64,000 nt of DNA from Thiocapsa marina 5811 (GTDB lineage Bacteria; Pseudomonadota; Gammaproteobacteria; Chromatiales; Chromatiaceae): assembly GCF_000223985.1 (NCBI RefSeq), contig NZ_AFWV01000016.1:1-64000 (forward strand). Direction: 5' to 3'. The position numbers were made by a program, and so were the translations under genes. Below the pieces are notes generated by a model. It was not told the DNA's origin. It saw only the letters and a program-made list of their open reading frames with translations, and searched no databases. The stretch's first letter is position 1, and every line of letters begins with the position of its first letter. Positions 41,860 to 52,549 of this stretch are shown piece by piece.

Positions 41860-42336
41860 TCAGACCCCCGCACCCACCAAGGCCGGTCCCGCGGCGGCGA
41901 TGACGACCGTCGCCAAACCCAGGCCCAGATTCACGGCCATCAAGCCGCGGATCCACCCGAAGGCCGACGCGGCCTTCGGCCATTCGTCCGCGGCGACGCT
42001 GCGTTGCATCCGGCGAAACGGGATGAAATAGATTGCGGCAAAGATCAGCGTCATGATCAGGGCGATCCCCATCATGGCGTGGACGTAGAGCCCGGCCTTG
42101 GCGCCCATGACCCCGAGAAACACCCAGAGCCCGGTCAACCACAGGACCGCGATCGAACCCCAGACCCAGGGGAAGAAGCGCTGAAAGACGCCAAGTGCGA
42201 CGCGTAGGCGGGGCTGAGGATCCAGCGCCTCCTTGAGCGTGGGACGCAGGGCGAAGTGGGCAAAAAACATCCCGCCCACCCAGACGAGGCCGGCAGCCTG
42301 ATGCAGCGCGATCGGGATTGCGATTTGGAGATTCAT
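41860..42336 (-). CDS. CopD-family membrane protein
   Basis: The 158-residue integral membrane protein has four helices (ALHQAAGLVWVGGMFFAHF, WGSIAVLWLTGLWVFLG, HAMMGIALIMTLIFAAIYF, LMAVNLGLGLATVVI). The histidines in the first and third helices fit the CopD fold, where they can bind copper or heme. Copper uptake or resistance is the known role of CopD, but short stand-alone members are often uncharacterised. Confidence 0.75.
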   Translation of the reverse strand: MNLQIAIPIALHQAAGLVWVGGMFFAHFALRPTLKEALDPQPRLRVALGVFQRFFPWVWGSIAVLWLTGLWVFLGVMGAKAGLYVHAMMGIALIMTLIFAAIYFIPFRRMQRSVAADEWPKAASAFGWIRGLMAVNLGLGLATVVIAAAGPALVGAGV

Positions 42337-42480
42337 GGTCGGTATCCTGGTGGTCAGTCAATCGGTCCGGTCGTTGGATCGAGTACGAGACAAGGGCGTC
42401 ACCGCGCCGCTGCGGCGCAGGGCAATCAATTTGAACCGCGCGGCGTTGGACTGGGGAGGAGAAAGGCTCCACCCAAAGGC

Positions 42481-43167
<687 letters not shown>

Positions 43168-43239
43168 GGCACTTTGCACGCTCGGACCAGTAAACTGACG
43201 GCGTTTCCTCACCTGACCGATACCGCCCGTCACAACCTT

Positions 43240-44199
43240 ATGAAGATCCTCTTGATCGACGACTCCAGAGTCACGCGATACGCCTTGCGCATCGAACTGA
43301 AGAATCGCGGTATCGATGTCGACACCGCCGACTCCGCCGAGGCCGCCTTGGAGAGCCTCAAGAGCCGCGTTCCGGACGCGATCCTCATGGATCATATCAT
43401 GCCGGGTTTGAACGGCTTGGAAGCCGTGGAGATCATCCGTGCAGACCCGCACACGGCTCATGTACCGATCGTGCTCTGCACCTCGCAGGAGGACAGCGAC
43501 TTCGCCGAGGCAGCTCGGAAGAAGGGCGTCCTCACCGTCCTGCCCAAATCGCTCGCGGCCGAGCGGCTCCCCGATGTCATCGAATGCGTGCGCGCGGCGA
43601 TCGAAAGCGGCGCGACGACCCCGCGCGCTCGCCCACCACAGGCCGTCGAATCCGTCACCCCGGCACCGCCCCCGCCCGAACCCTCGAGCGACGCTGCGCT
43701 GATCGCCTTGATCGACGAGCGTCTGGAGGCCGGCTTCAACAGACGGTTGACGATGCTCGTGGAATCGCTGCGACGCGACCTCACCGAGATCCTGATTGCC
43801 GAGACACGCCACCTCGTCGAGGAACGTCTCGACGAGGAGCGTGCCGCAAGCGCCGCCGCACCGTCCTCGGCAAGCCGGCAGGATCTTCGCGATCTCGAAG
43901 CACGCCTGATCCGCGAGATCCTCCCGGACCTGATCGGAGATCACATCGCCGCATCCCTCGCACGCCAGCGCCCCGAGATCGTGGAGGAGCTGCGGCAATC
44001 GCTCCCCGCCGCGATGCAACAGCAGAGCGGCACAAGCGACGGGGCCGGCAGCGGCGAGCCTGGCCCTTCGCGGCCGCAAGCCGGGTCGCGCCGCGGCGCC
44101 TCCGACATGGAGCTCGCGGAGGCGGCAAACCGTCTGCGCGACATGGCCACGACAGCGCTGCAATCGCTGCGCTCGGCGATCAAGCGTCACGACCGCTGA
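43240..44199 (+). CDS. response regulator with long C-terminal coiled-coil region
   Basis: The 319-residue product has an N-terminal receiver (about 1-120; phosphoacceptor Asp51 in AILMDHIMPGLNG; acidic DD at 7-8; Lys in VLPKSLAAE), a Pro-rich linker (about 130-150), then about 170 residues of mostly helical, amphipathic sequence (LEAGFNRRLTMLVESLRRDL, ARLIREILPDLIGDH). No DNA-binding or enzymatic domain is recognised. Such proteins may work in polar localisation or motility. Function unknown. Confidence 0.7.
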   Translation: MKILLIDDSRVTRYALRIELKNRGIDVDTADSAEAALESLKSRVPDAILMDHIMPGLNGLEAVEIIRADPHTAHVPIVLCTSQEDSDFAEAARKKGVLTVLPKSLAAERLPDVIECVRAAIESGATTPRARPPQAVESVTPAPPPPEPSSDAALIALIDERLEAGFNRRLTMLVESLRRDLTEILIAETRHLVEERLDEERAASAAAPSSASRQDLRDLEARLIREILPDLIGDHIAASLARQRPEIVEELRQSLPAAMQQQSGTSDGAGSGEPGPSRPQAGSRRGASDMELAEAANRLRDMATTALQSLRSAIKRHDR

Positions 44200-44326
44200 G
44201 TCCGCCCCCCTCGATACAAGCCGCCGCCGACCGATGGATCCCGGATCCAGCGGTTGGCCGCGTCGCGCCGCGGGCGAGGCTTTCGCGCCGTCGAGGATCT
44301 TGCTCAGCCGACGGATCCGGGGTCGA

Positions 44327-44488
44327 TCAGGCGTGCGGCTCCTCGTCGTCGCGTTTGACCTCGCGAGAAGGGTCATCGTCCGGGCGATGCCGATCGCGTC
44401 GCGAGGCGATGAACTGGGAGTAGATCAACCAGGCGGCGAGCGCCATGAATCCGTAAAATTCAATTGCCTTTAACCCATTACCGTCCAT
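44327..44488 (-). CDS. small single-pass membrane protein
   Basis: A 53-residue product starting MDGNGLKAIEFYGFMALAAW with one membrane helix, then an Arg-rich and acidic tail (FIASRRDRHRPDDDPSREV). GGGGA lies 8 bases upstream. It resembles small assembly or accessory subunits such as CcoQ in layout, but nothing specific supports that. Too short for ordinary gene tracks. Confidence 0.5.
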   Translation of the reverse strand: MDGNGLKAIEFYGFMALAAWLIYSQFIASRRDRHRPDDDPSREVKRDDEEPHA

Positions 44489-44651
44489 TCTGTGTTCCCC
44501 GATCAAGGTGGCGCGGGTTCGTTGAAGCGACCCGCGACAAGCCCGTTGTCCAGCGTCGCATCTGCGCGCCCGTCATCGCCCCCGTCACCTCGCGTTCATC
44601 CGAGTCTTTTACTATGCTGGCACGACCGACGACGGACACACGGAGAACCCG

Positions 44652-47048
44652 ATGACGACAAGCACCCTCTCCACGACCGAGATCGCCGCCAATCCCCTGT
44701 CCTCCGAGCTCCTGACCAGGATCGATGCCTACTGGCGCGCCTGCAACTACCTCGCCGCCGGCATGATCTATCTGCAGGACAACCCGCTGCTGCGCGAGCC
44801 GCTCGCCGAGGGCCATCTGAAGAAACGACTGCTCGGTCATTGGGGTGCAAGCCCCGGCCTGTCCTTCATGTATGTCCACCTCAACCGCATCATCCGCGAG
44901 CAGGCGCAGGAGGCGATCTTTCTCGCCGGTCCGGGCCACGGCGCGCCGGGCGTGCTTGCCCCGGTTTATCTGGAGGGCACCTATTCCGAGATCTACCCCA
45001 ACAAGAGCGAGGATGAAGAAGGCATGCGCGCCTTCTTCAAGCAGTTCTCCTTCCCGGGCGGCATCGGCTCGCACTGCACGCCCGAGACACCGGGCTCCAT
45101 CCACGAGGGCGGCGAGCTGGGTTACTCGATCTCGCATGCCTTCGGCGCCGCCTTCGACAATCCGGACCTTCTGGTCGCCGTGGCGGTCGGCGACGGCGAG
45201 GCCGAGACGGGCCCGCTCGCAACCTCCTGGCATTCCAGCAAGTTCCTCAATCCCATCCGCGACGGCGCGGTGCTGCCGATCCTCCATCTGAACGGCTACA
45301 AGATCAACAACCCGACCCTGCTCGCACGCATCCCGCGCGAGGAGCTTGCCGAGCTGATGCGCGGCTACGGCTGGACGCCCTACTTCGTCGAGGGCGACGA
45401 CCCGATGCTGCTGCACCAGACGATGGCGGCAACGCTTGACGCATGCCTTTCGCGAATCCGCGGCCTCCAGCAGGAGGCACGCACGAGCGGCGAAGCGACG
45501 CGCTGCCGTTGGCCCATGATCGTGCTTCGCACGCCCAAGGGCTGGACCGGCCCCGCGGAGGTCGACGGCAAGAAGGTCGAGGGCTTCTGGCGTGCGCATC
45601 AAGTGCCTCTGTCGGGCATGCACAACAACCCGGCGCATCTCGAGCAGCTCGAAGGCTGGATGCGCAGCTACAAACCGGAGGAGTTGTTCGACAGCACCGG
45701 CAAACTGATCCCGGAGCTGCGCGCGCTTGCGCCCGAGGGGACGCTGCGCATGAGCGCCAACCCGCACGCGAACGGCGGTTTGCTGCGCAGGGCACTACGA
45801 ATGCCCGACTTCCGCGAGTACGCCCTGGATGTCGCCGAGCCGGGGAAGATCCGCGCGATGAATACCAAGCCGACGGGCGCCCTGCTGCGCGACGTGATGG
45901 CGAAGAACATGGACAACTTCCGGGTGTTCGGTCCGGACGAGAACACCTCGAACAAGCTCGATGCCGTCTACGAGGTCTCCAAAAAGCTCTGGCTCTGCGA
46001 CTACAAGCCGGAGGATGCCGACGGCGGCGAGCTCTCGCCGGACGGGCGCGTGCTCGAGATGCTCTCCGAGCACACCTTGGAGGGCTGGTACGAAGGCTAT
46101 GTCCTGACCGGTCGACATGGTTTCTTCGCGACCTACGAGGCCTTCGTCCATGTCATCGACAGCATGTACAACCAGCACGCCAAGTGGCTGGCGATCTGCG
46201 AGGAGATCCCCTGGCGGGCACGCATCTCCTCGCTGAACCTCTTGATCACCTCCACCGTCTGGCGCCAGGACCACAACGGCTTCACCCATCAGGATCCGGG
46301 GTTTCTGGATGTCGTGGTCAACAAGAATCCGCAGGTGACCCGCATCTATCTGCCCCCGGACGTCAACACACTGCTCTCCACGGTCGACCACTGCCTGCAG
46401 AGCCGCGACGACATCAACGTGATCGTGGCCGATAAACAGAACCATCTCCAATACCTGGACATGGATGCCGCCATCAAGCACTGCACCAAGGGCATCGGGA
46501 TCTGGGATTGGGCGAGCAACGATCAGGGTGTCGAGCCCGACGCCGTCATGGTCGGCTGCGGCGACATCCCCACCAAGGAGGCACTGGCCGCAACCGCGCT
46601 GCTGCGCGAGCACTTCGCCGACATCCGACTGCGCTTCATCAATGTCGTGGACCTCTTCCGCATGCAACCCGCGGGGGAGCATCCGCACGGGCTCAGCGAT
46701 CACGACTTCGACAGCCTCTTCACCAAGGATCGGCCGGTGATCTTCAACTTCCACGGCTATCCCTGGCTGATCCATCGCCTCGCCTACCGCCGCACCAACC
46801 ACAAGAACCTGCACGTGCGCGGCTACAAGGAAAAGGGCAATATCAACACGCCGCTGGAGCTGGCCATCGAGAACGAGATCGACCGCTTCAGCCTCGCGAT
46901 CGACGTCATCAACCGGGTCCCGCGCCTGCAGGTCGCGGGTGCACATGTGAAGGAGAAGCTGCGCGACATGCAGATCGACTGCAGAAACTACGCACACGAG
47001 CACGGCATCGACAAGCCCGATGTCGATGACTGGATTTGGCCCTTCTAA
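44652..47048 (+). CDS. xfp: phosphoketolase (Xfp/Xpk)
   Basis: A 798-residue thiamine diphosphate enzyme that cleaves xylulose-5-phosphate and/or fructose-6-phosphate to acetyl phosphate. Landmarks are [15 protein letters not shown], the ThDP/Mg region [20 protein letters not shown] and the phosphoketolase-specific [10 protein letters not shown]. Length is normal. GGAGAACCCG precedes the start. The TAA stop is the first codon of repeat copy 8. With glgP downstream it suggests a route from stored glycogen to acetyl-P. No acetate kinase is nearby. Confidence 0.95.
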   Translation: MTTSTLSTTEIAANPLSSELLTRIDAYWRACNYLAAGMIYLQDNPLLREPLAEGHLKKRLLGHWGASPGLSFMYVHLNRIIREQAQEAIFLAGPGHGAPGVLAPVYLEGTYSEIYPNKSEDEEGMRAFFKQFSFPGGIGSHCTPETPGSIHEGGELGYSISHAFGAAFDNPDLLVAVAVGDGEAETGPLATSWHSSKFLNPIRDGAVLPILHLNGYKINNPTLLARIPREELAELMRGYGWTPYFVEGDDPMLLHQTMAATLDACLSRIRGLQQEARTSGEATRCRWPMIVLRTPKGWTGPAEVDGKKVEGFWRAHQVPLSGMHNNPAHLEQLEGWMRSYKPEELFDSTGKLIPELRALAPEGTLRMSANPHANGGLLRRALRMPDFREYALDVAEPGKIRAMNTKPTGALLRDVMAKNMDNFRVFGPDENTSNKLDAVYEVSKKLWLCDYKPEDADGGELSPDGRVLEMLSEHTLEGWYEGYVLTGRHGFFATYEAFVHVIDSMYNQHAKWLAICEEIPWRARISSLNLLITSTVWRQDHNGFTHQDPGFLDVVVNKNPQVTRIYLPPDVNTLLSTVDHCLQSRDDINVIVADKQNHLQYLDMDAAIKHCTKGIGIWDWASNDQGVEPDAVMVGCGDIPTKEALAATALLREHFADIRLRFINVVDLFRMQPAGEHPHGLSDHDFDSLFTKDRPVIFNFHGYPWLIHRLAYRRTNHKNLHVRGYKEKGNINTPLELAIENEIDRFSLAIDVINRVPRLQVAGAHVKEKLRDMQIDCRNYAHEHGIDKPDVDDWIWPF

Positions 47049-47238
47049 ACCGCGTCCGAAGCGACATGCTCATTTTCGAGTGAGCTCGACGGTTGATGCA
47101 TCCACGGCCCTTAGCGGGGACGCGGTTTAGAATACTATATTGTTTAATCGCTTAAACCGCGCCAGCTCCGACAGTCGTCGGAGCTGGCGCGGCCAAGCCA
47201 TTCCAACAAACGACGCATACAGCGCCGGGCCCGGTTTA
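47046..47238 (+). repeat. composite palindromic repeat, copy 8, between xfp and glgP
   Basis: TAAACCGCGTCC (47046) gives the phosphoketolase its stop codon. Module A ends GGGGACGCGGTTTA, the linker is AT-rich, and module B contains a near-perfect CCGCGCCAGCTCCGAC stem and ends CCCGGTTTA at 47238. Confidence 0.87.
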
Positions 47239-47273
47239 ACGCCCCATCGCTGCCCTGCCGACGAGACGCCGCC

Positions 47274-49790
47274 ATGAACACCGCAGTCGCCCCCGAAACC
47301 GAGGCCCCGACCGAGGTCCCGGCCGCAACCCCCGAGCACACCCGCACGGGCATGTCGAAGGCGTCCCTGAAGCAGGCGTACATCGATAATCTCTTCTATA
47401 TCCAAGGGCGTTTCCGCGAAGTCGCTACGCCGCACGACCTCTACATGGCCGCCGCCTTTACGGTGCGCGATCGCATGCTGGACCGTTGGGTGAAATCCGC
47501 CCAGGTCTACAAGACATCCCATGCGCGCACGGTCTGTTATCTCTCGGCGGAGTACTTGCTCGGGCCGCATCTGGCCAACAATCTGGTGAATCTCGGGATT
47601 TCGGAGGTCGCCCGGCGCGCGGGCGAGGAGTTGGACCTCGATTTCGAGGCCATCCTCGAGGAGGAGGAGGAGCCGGGCCTGGGCAACGGAGGGCTTGGTC
47701 GGTTGGCCGCCTGTTATATGGATTCGCTTGCCACCGTCCAGATCCCGGCGATCGGCTACGGGATTCGCTACGAGTTCGGCATCTTCGACCAGGACATCCA
47801 AAACGGTTGGCAGGTCGAGCGCAGCGACACCTGGCTGCGCAACGGCAACCCTTGGGAGATCCCGCGGCCCAAAATCAGCTTCCCGGTCAGGTACGGTGGA
47901 CACACCGAGCATTCTCGCGATCAGGCGGGACGTTCCCGGGTGCGCTGGGTCGCGGACATGGTCGTGAGCGGCGTTGCCTTCGACACCCCGGTCCTGGGTT
48001 ACGGCGTCGGCAACGTCAATCTGCTGCGGCTCTGGAAGGCGGAGGCACCCGAGTCGTTCGACTTCCAGGTCTTCAATGTCGGGGACTATTACGGCGCGGT
48101 CCACGCCAAGATCGAGGCCGAGACCATCTCGAAGGTGCTCTATCCGAACGACGAGCCCGAGGCCGGCAAGGAGCTGCGTCTGAAGCAGCAGTATTTCTTC
48201 GTGTCCTGCTCGATTCAGGACATGATCCGGCTGCATCTGAACACGGTCGGCCCCCTCGAGACCTTCCACGAGAAATTCGTTGCCCAGCTCAACGACACCC
48301 ATCCGGCAATCGCCGTCGCCGAGCTGATGCGCCTGCTCATGGACGATCACGCGATGCCCTGGGATGCCGCCTGGGACATCACCCGCAACACCTTCTGCTA
48401 CACCAATCATACCCTGCTGCCCGAAGCGCTGGAGACCTGGTCCGTCGCCCTCTTCGAGCGGCTTCTGCCCCGCCATTTGGAGATCATCTACGAGATCAAC
48501 CGGCGCTTTCTCGACACGGTGCGCGTGCGTTATCTCGGCGACGAGGCACGGGTGGCACGCATGTCGCTGATCGACGAGACGGGCGGACGGCGGATCCGGA
48601 TGGCGCATCTGGCCGTGGTCGGCAGTCGCGCGGTCAACGGGGTGGCCGCGCTGCATTCGGAGCTCATCAAGACGACCATCCTCAAGGACTTCTACGAGAT
48701 GTCCCCGGAGCGCTTCCACAACGTGACCAACGGCGTGACGCCGCGTCGCTTCATCGTGGTCAGCAACCCGCGCCTGGCGGAGCTGATCACCGAGTTCTGC
48801 GGACATGATCGCTGGATCCGGGATCTCGACTGTCTACGCGACCTGGAGGAGCACGCCGAAGACCCCGCACTCCAGGCGCGTTGGCGCGAGGTCAAGACCG
48901 CCGCCAAGCAGGATCTAGCGCTTTGGCTGAGCCAGCACGGCGGCGTGGTCCTCGACCCGCAGACCATGATGTTCGACATCCAGGCCAAGCGCATGCACGA
49001 GTACAAGCGTCAGCACCTGAATGTCCTGCACATCATCCGCGTCTATCAGCGCCTGAAGCAGAACCCGAATCTCGGTATGGTACCGCGTGCCTTCATCTTC
49101 GGCGGCAAGGCAGCCCCCGGCTACTACATGGCGAAGTTGATGATCAAGCTCATCAACTCGGTCGCCGAGGTCATCAACAACGACCCGCAGGTCAACGGGT
49201 TTATTCGCGTGGCATTCATGGCGGACTTCAACGTCAAGAACGGGCAGCGGCTCTACCCGGCCGCGGATCTCTCCGAGCAGATCTCGCTGGCCGGCAAGGA
49301 AGCATCCGGCACCGGCAACATGAAGTTCTCGATGAACGGTGCGCTCACGGTCGGTACGCTCGACGGTGCCAATATCGAGATCCGCGATGAGGTGGGCGCC
49401 GAGAACTTCTTCTTGTTCGGCATGACCGCCGAGGAGGTTCGCCGCAAGCAGGCCGAGGGCTACCGGCCTTGGGACTACTATCACGGCGACGACGAGCTCA
49501 GATCGGACATCGACCTCGTCACCTCGGGACTCTTCTCGCACGGCGACACCAACCTCTTCCGCCCGTTGGCCGATCACCTGATCAACCAGGATCCATTCAT
49601 GGTCTTGGCCGACTATCGGGCCTATCTGAACTGCCAGGACAGGATCAGCGAGGTCTACGACCGGCCCGCCGAGTGGGATCGCATGTCGATCCTCAACGTC
49701 GCACGGATGGGAAAATTCTCCTCGGATCGCTCGATTCGAGATTACGCGGAGCGGATCTGGGGGATCGAGCCGAAGCCGATCGGTATCTGA
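47274..49790 (+). CDS. glgP: glycogen/alpha-glucan phosphorylase
   Basis: An 838-residue GT35 phosphorylase. The pyridoxal-phosphate lysine is Lys684 in SGTGNMKFSMNGALTVGTLD. Family regions LGNGGLGRLAACYMDSLAT and QLNDTHPAIAVAELMRLL are intact. It releases glucose-1-phosphate from glycogen. About 30 extra N-terminal residues rich in Ala/Pro/Thr precede the conserved start. It may be expressed with xfp, though repeat copy 8 lies between. Confidence 0.95.
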   Translation: MNTAVAPETEAPTEVPAATPEHTRTGMSKASLKQAYIDNLFYIQGRFREVATPHDLYMAAAFTVRDRMLDRWVKSAQVYKTSHARTVCYLSAEYLLGPHLANNLVNLGISEVARRAGEELDLDFEAILEEEEEPGLGNGGLGRLAACYMDSLATVQIPAIGYGIRYEFGIFDQDIQNGWQVERSDTWLRNGNPWEIPRPKISFPVRYGGHTEHSRDQAGRSRVRWVADMVVSGVAFDTPVLGYGVGNVNLLRLWKAEAPESFDFQVFNVGDYYGAVHAKIEAETISKVLYPNDEPEAGKELRLKQQYFFVSCSIQDMIRLHLNTVGPLETFHEKFVAQLNDTHPAIAVAELMRLLMDDHAMPWDAAWDITRNTFCYTNHTLLPEALETWSVALFERLLPRHLEIIYEINRRFLDTVRVRYLGDEARVARMSLIDETGGRRIRMAHLAVVGSRAVNGVAALHSELIKTTILKDFYEMSPERFHNVTNGVTPRRFIVVSNPRLAELITEFCGHDRWIRDLDCLRDLEEHAEDPALQARWREVKTAAKQDLALWLSQHGGVVLDPQTMMFDIQAKRMHEYKRQHLNVLHIIRVYQRLKQNPNLGMVPRAFIFGGKAAPGYYMAKLMIKLINSVAEVINNDPQVNGFIRVAFMADFNVKNGQRLYPAADLSEQISLAGKEASGTGNMKFSMNGALTVGTLDGANIEIRDEVGAENFFLFGMTAEEVRRKQAEGYRPWDYYHGDDELRSDIDLVTSGLFSHGDTNLFRPLADHLINQDPFMVLADYRAYLNCQDRISEVYDRPAEWDRMSILNVARMGKFSSDRSIRDYAERIWGIEPKPIGI

Positions 49791-50482
49791 TCCTCATCGT
49801 TCGGACCGTCGGGCGTGATTCCCGAGCAGAGGGCCTCGGCGACGCACCATGCGAGCGAGCCGCAAAACACTTTTGATCTCATTGTGTTCGGAATAAGGCA
49901 GCGAGGCGTCGAGGGATCTGCGCTGTTCCCTCATTGATCTAGGACAAAAAAAACAGGAACAGACGAATTCGCCGATAGTAATGATTCGGACACCTGCGCA
50001 TACTGCCGCGAACACGCGAAGCCCAGATGAAGACGACGAGCAAGGATCATGGAGATGCTCAGGAAGGTCGCCGACGTGCCGTATGGATTGCATTGCTGCA
50101 CGATAGACCGCTCGCCACGCCCTAGCCGGTCATCGCGTTCGGCACCCTCGTTCCGGGTGGCGTCTTGCGCGGATCGAGCTTGTGTGCACGGGACGGTCGC
50201 GGAGATTCCGGATCGGCGCAGATCGCTCGATACCCGACTGCCGAGCGGCGCAGCCGACGCCGCCCGAAGGCACGACCGTCATCACCCCCGCTCCATCTCG
50301 ACTCGCAACCAGCTCCGAGCAAACCCCGGCAGAACCGATTCCCGAGACGGCGGCGCCTCGCCGACATCGCAGCGGCTGCGCCGGCTGTGGCCGCGCGACA
50401 AACAATCTCGCACGGCGCCCTTCAGGGCACACGATTCGCACACCCAAGGATTCAAACCACCAACAAAGCAAGGAGCAAGGCG
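49791..50482. other. intergenic region, no gene recognised
   Basis: About 690 bases downstream of glgP. Several frames are open but none has a ribosome binding site or recognisable protein. There is a short A-run (GGACAAAAAAAACAGG near 49942). No repeat of the families above was seen. Confidence 0.45.
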
Positions 50483-50914
50483 ATGAACGCAACACCCAAG
50501 ACACTCGTCGACATCACGGTCTTGATGGACGCACTCGACAATGAGCAGGAAACGGACAACGCATCGAACCTCATCCTCTCGCTCGCCGCCAAGAACCATA
50601 TTCAAGGCTTTGTTTGCGCCGCGGCCATCGACCCGCTCCACACCGAGCTTGCGCGCAGCCGAGGCGCGGCCTACGCACGATCGGCGCTCCAGCGCATCTG
50701 CTCGATCCTGACGATCGCTCCGGTCGATGCCGCGGTCATCGACGGCGCAATGGGGCTCGGCTGGCGGTACCTCGATGATGCCCTCACCTTCGAGAGTGCA
50801 CGCCGGATCGGACTCGACAACCTCGTCACTCTCAACGGCCCCGATTTCGACCATCCGTCGGTCCACGTTCAGGCGCCCGAGGAGTTTGTGCAATCCATCC
50901 AATGCAAACCTTGA
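50483..50914 (+). CDS. PIN-domain protein
   Basis: A 143-residue protein with PIN features: DITVLMDALDNEQET at the N-terminus (first acidic residues) and LDDALTFESARRIGLDNLVTLNGPDFDH at the C-terminus, where PIN nucleases have their second acidic pair and substrate strand. AAGGAG precedes the ATG. PIN proteins are often VapC-type toxins, but no antitoxin gene is adjacent, so it may be a solitary or orphan nuclease. Confidence 0.7.
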   Translation: MNATPKTLVDITVLMDALDNEQETDNASNLILSLAAKNHIQGFVCAAAIDPLHTELARSRGAAYARSALQRICSILTIAPVDAAVIDGAMGLGWRYLDDALTFESARRIGLDNLVTLNGPDFDHPSVHVQAPEEFVQSIQCKP

Positions 50915-50987
50915 GGTTCAAAAGGGCTGGCGCACCGTAACTGCACGACCTGATCCGGATCCACGAAGCCGAGGGGCCCGAGCCCCC

Positions 50988-51776
50988 TCACTCCGAGCAA
51001 TCGCTGACCGCCAGCTCGCAGTCCGCGGAGCCGGTCTCGCAGAAGTCCAAGCAGGTGAACAACCGTCCTTCAAAGGCGGCATCGACCGCGACATGCCCGG
51101 ATTCGGCACGCACGTCGAATCCGGGCTGCGTGGGTGGTTGGTGTTGCACGAGCGCAAGACGATCGGCCGGATAAGACACATCCAACACGACCTGCATGGG
51201 GTAGTAGCCGTCGAGAAAGCGGCGCATATAGGGCCCGTTGCGCAGCCGGTAGCGCCCGTCGCCGAGCGCGAACAGGGCTCGGCTTTCGGCGCGGATGCAG
51301 AGCGTCGCCTCGGGCCCGATATCCGTGAGCTGGACCGAATGACCCTCCACCCAAGCACGCCCGATCCCCTGCGCGCTGACCACCTCCAGAGCGCGGATCC
51401 GCTCGGCGCTGAAGAGGATCTGTGCCGCGCGGACCGCGTCGAGGTTCTCGTGGCATTGGCTCAGCTCGATCCAACCCTCGCGCAGACTCTCTGCTCCGAT
51501 GCGGATGTGATTGACGTGCCGATGGGTCTCGGCGGCACGCTCGTGACCGACGAACCGAAGCTCGCCGTCACTGACCGCCGCGATACGGGCCTCGAGGTCC
51601 ATCTCCGGCCATTCCGCTTCATCCGGGAATGCGGCCTCGTCGAACGCATCTTCGGCACACGAGGGTCCGGGCGCCGCTCCCCACGAGACGATTGCGGCGA
51701 AGCAACTCAGCGGCGCGAACGAACGAGCGCGCGCGCGGATCCGTGATTCGGTGGTCGGGTTCATGCGTCGCAACAT
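50988..51776 (-). CDS. exported hypothetical protein
   Basis: A 262-residue product with a signal peptide (LSCFAAIVSWGAAPGPSCAE), then a beta-rich domain of unknown type with DGELRFVGHE, HVNHIRIGAESLREGWI, GIGRAWVEGHSVQLTDIGP and YPMQVVLDVSYPADR, and cysteine pairs near the C-terminus (TCLDFCETGSADCELAVSDC). It is probably periplasmic or secreted. I do not recognise the family. Confidence 0.65.
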   Translation of the reverse strand: MLRRMNPTTESRIRARARSFAPLSCFAAIVSWGAAPGPSCAEDAFDEAAFPDEAEWPEMDLEARIAAVSDGELRFVGHERAAETHRHVNHIRIGAESLREGWIELSQCHENLDAVRAAQILFSAERIRALEVVSAQGIGRAWVEGHSVQLTDIGPEATLCIRAESRALFALGDGRYRLRNGPYMRRFLDGYYPMQVVLDVSYPADRLALVQHQPPTQPGFDVRAESGHVAVDAAFEGRLFTCLDFCETGSADCELAVSDCSE

Positions 51777-51785
51777 GCTCGCTCC

Positions 51786-52140
51786 TCATCGCACGGGGAT
51801 GTCGAAATAGGTGTCGGGATAGGGCTCGTCGACCAACGTGTAATGCCACCATTCCTCGGCAAGGTTGCGGAAGCCCTCCTCGCTCATGGAGGATTTCAGC
51901 AACAGGCGATTCGCCATCGCCTCACCCGTGATGGTCGGATTCAGTGTATGTGAGAGCGGACTGAAGCAATCGAAACCCGTAGCGGATATCGAGCACGACA
52001 TCCGGAATGACATCGCGGATGTCGACCAAGTCGGGCTCGACGATTACGGATGACTCGGCAAATACCGCGATCGAGACCGACGTCAAGACCGATGTCGTCA
52101 GCAAACCACTGGCCAACCTCGGAAAAAGAGCCTTTCGCAT
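51786..52140 (-). pseudogene. D-Ala-D-Ala dipeptidase (DdpX/VanX) with internal deletion
   Basis: The start (MRKALFPRLASGLLTTSV at 52140) leads into PDLVDIRDVIPDVVLDIRYG. Then the frame changes and the C-terminal part ATGFDCFSPLSHTLNP ... GFRNLAEEWWHYTL ... PDTYFDIPVR follows to 51786. Both ends are clear VanX/DdpX, but about 110 residues between them are missing, including the zinc-binding region. The join lies at a short shared CTACGGG. It is dead by deletion. Confidence 0.75.
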
Positions 52141-52329
52141 TCCCTCACCCTCAACCACTCTGTAAGATTCGCCGGCATGCCGGGCGGCCAAGCCCCATCG
52201 CGATGCCCGCGCGTCCGCGTTGCCCCTCATCCGGCCCCTCTCGGCTTGACCTATCCAGTCCGGCCGGACGATCGGGGATTCGATCACTATACTGCTCAAG
52301 CATGCGCGACCGACATTCGGCGAGAGACG

Positions 52330-52530
52330 ATGCACCGTACGACATTACTGCGGCAACGCCTGCTTCTCCTCTTTCTAGCCGGCATGCTGTTCCTGTTCTC
52401 GCCGCTCGTGCTGCAGTTCGAAACACTCGGGCGCTGGCTCGGGATCCCCGCCCTCTTCGTCTATCTCTTCCTGACTTGGGCGGCCTTGATCGGCGCCGCG
52501 GCCTGGATCGTCTCGCGGACACGCGATTGA
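52330..52530 (+). CDS. small two-helix membrane protein
   Basis: The 66-residue product MHRTTLLRQRLLLLFLAGML... has two membrane helices joined by a short loop. It ends 19 bases before the SSS-type sensor kinase start, like small proteins that accompany sodium/solute symporters (for example YjcH or YhdT types). Its role is probably as partner or folding aid of the kinase. Confidence 0.65.
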   Translation: MHRTTLLRQRLLLLFLAGMLFLFSPLVLQFETLGRWLGIPALFVYLFLTWAALIGAAAWIVSRTRD

Positions 52531-52549
52531 GCCGCGCGGCAACCGACCC

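Noticed and set aside
43168-44376. Minus-strand extension of pgl to 631 residues
   Set aside because: It runs antisense through the response regulator gene. The Pgl fold begins at 43167 with its own ATG.
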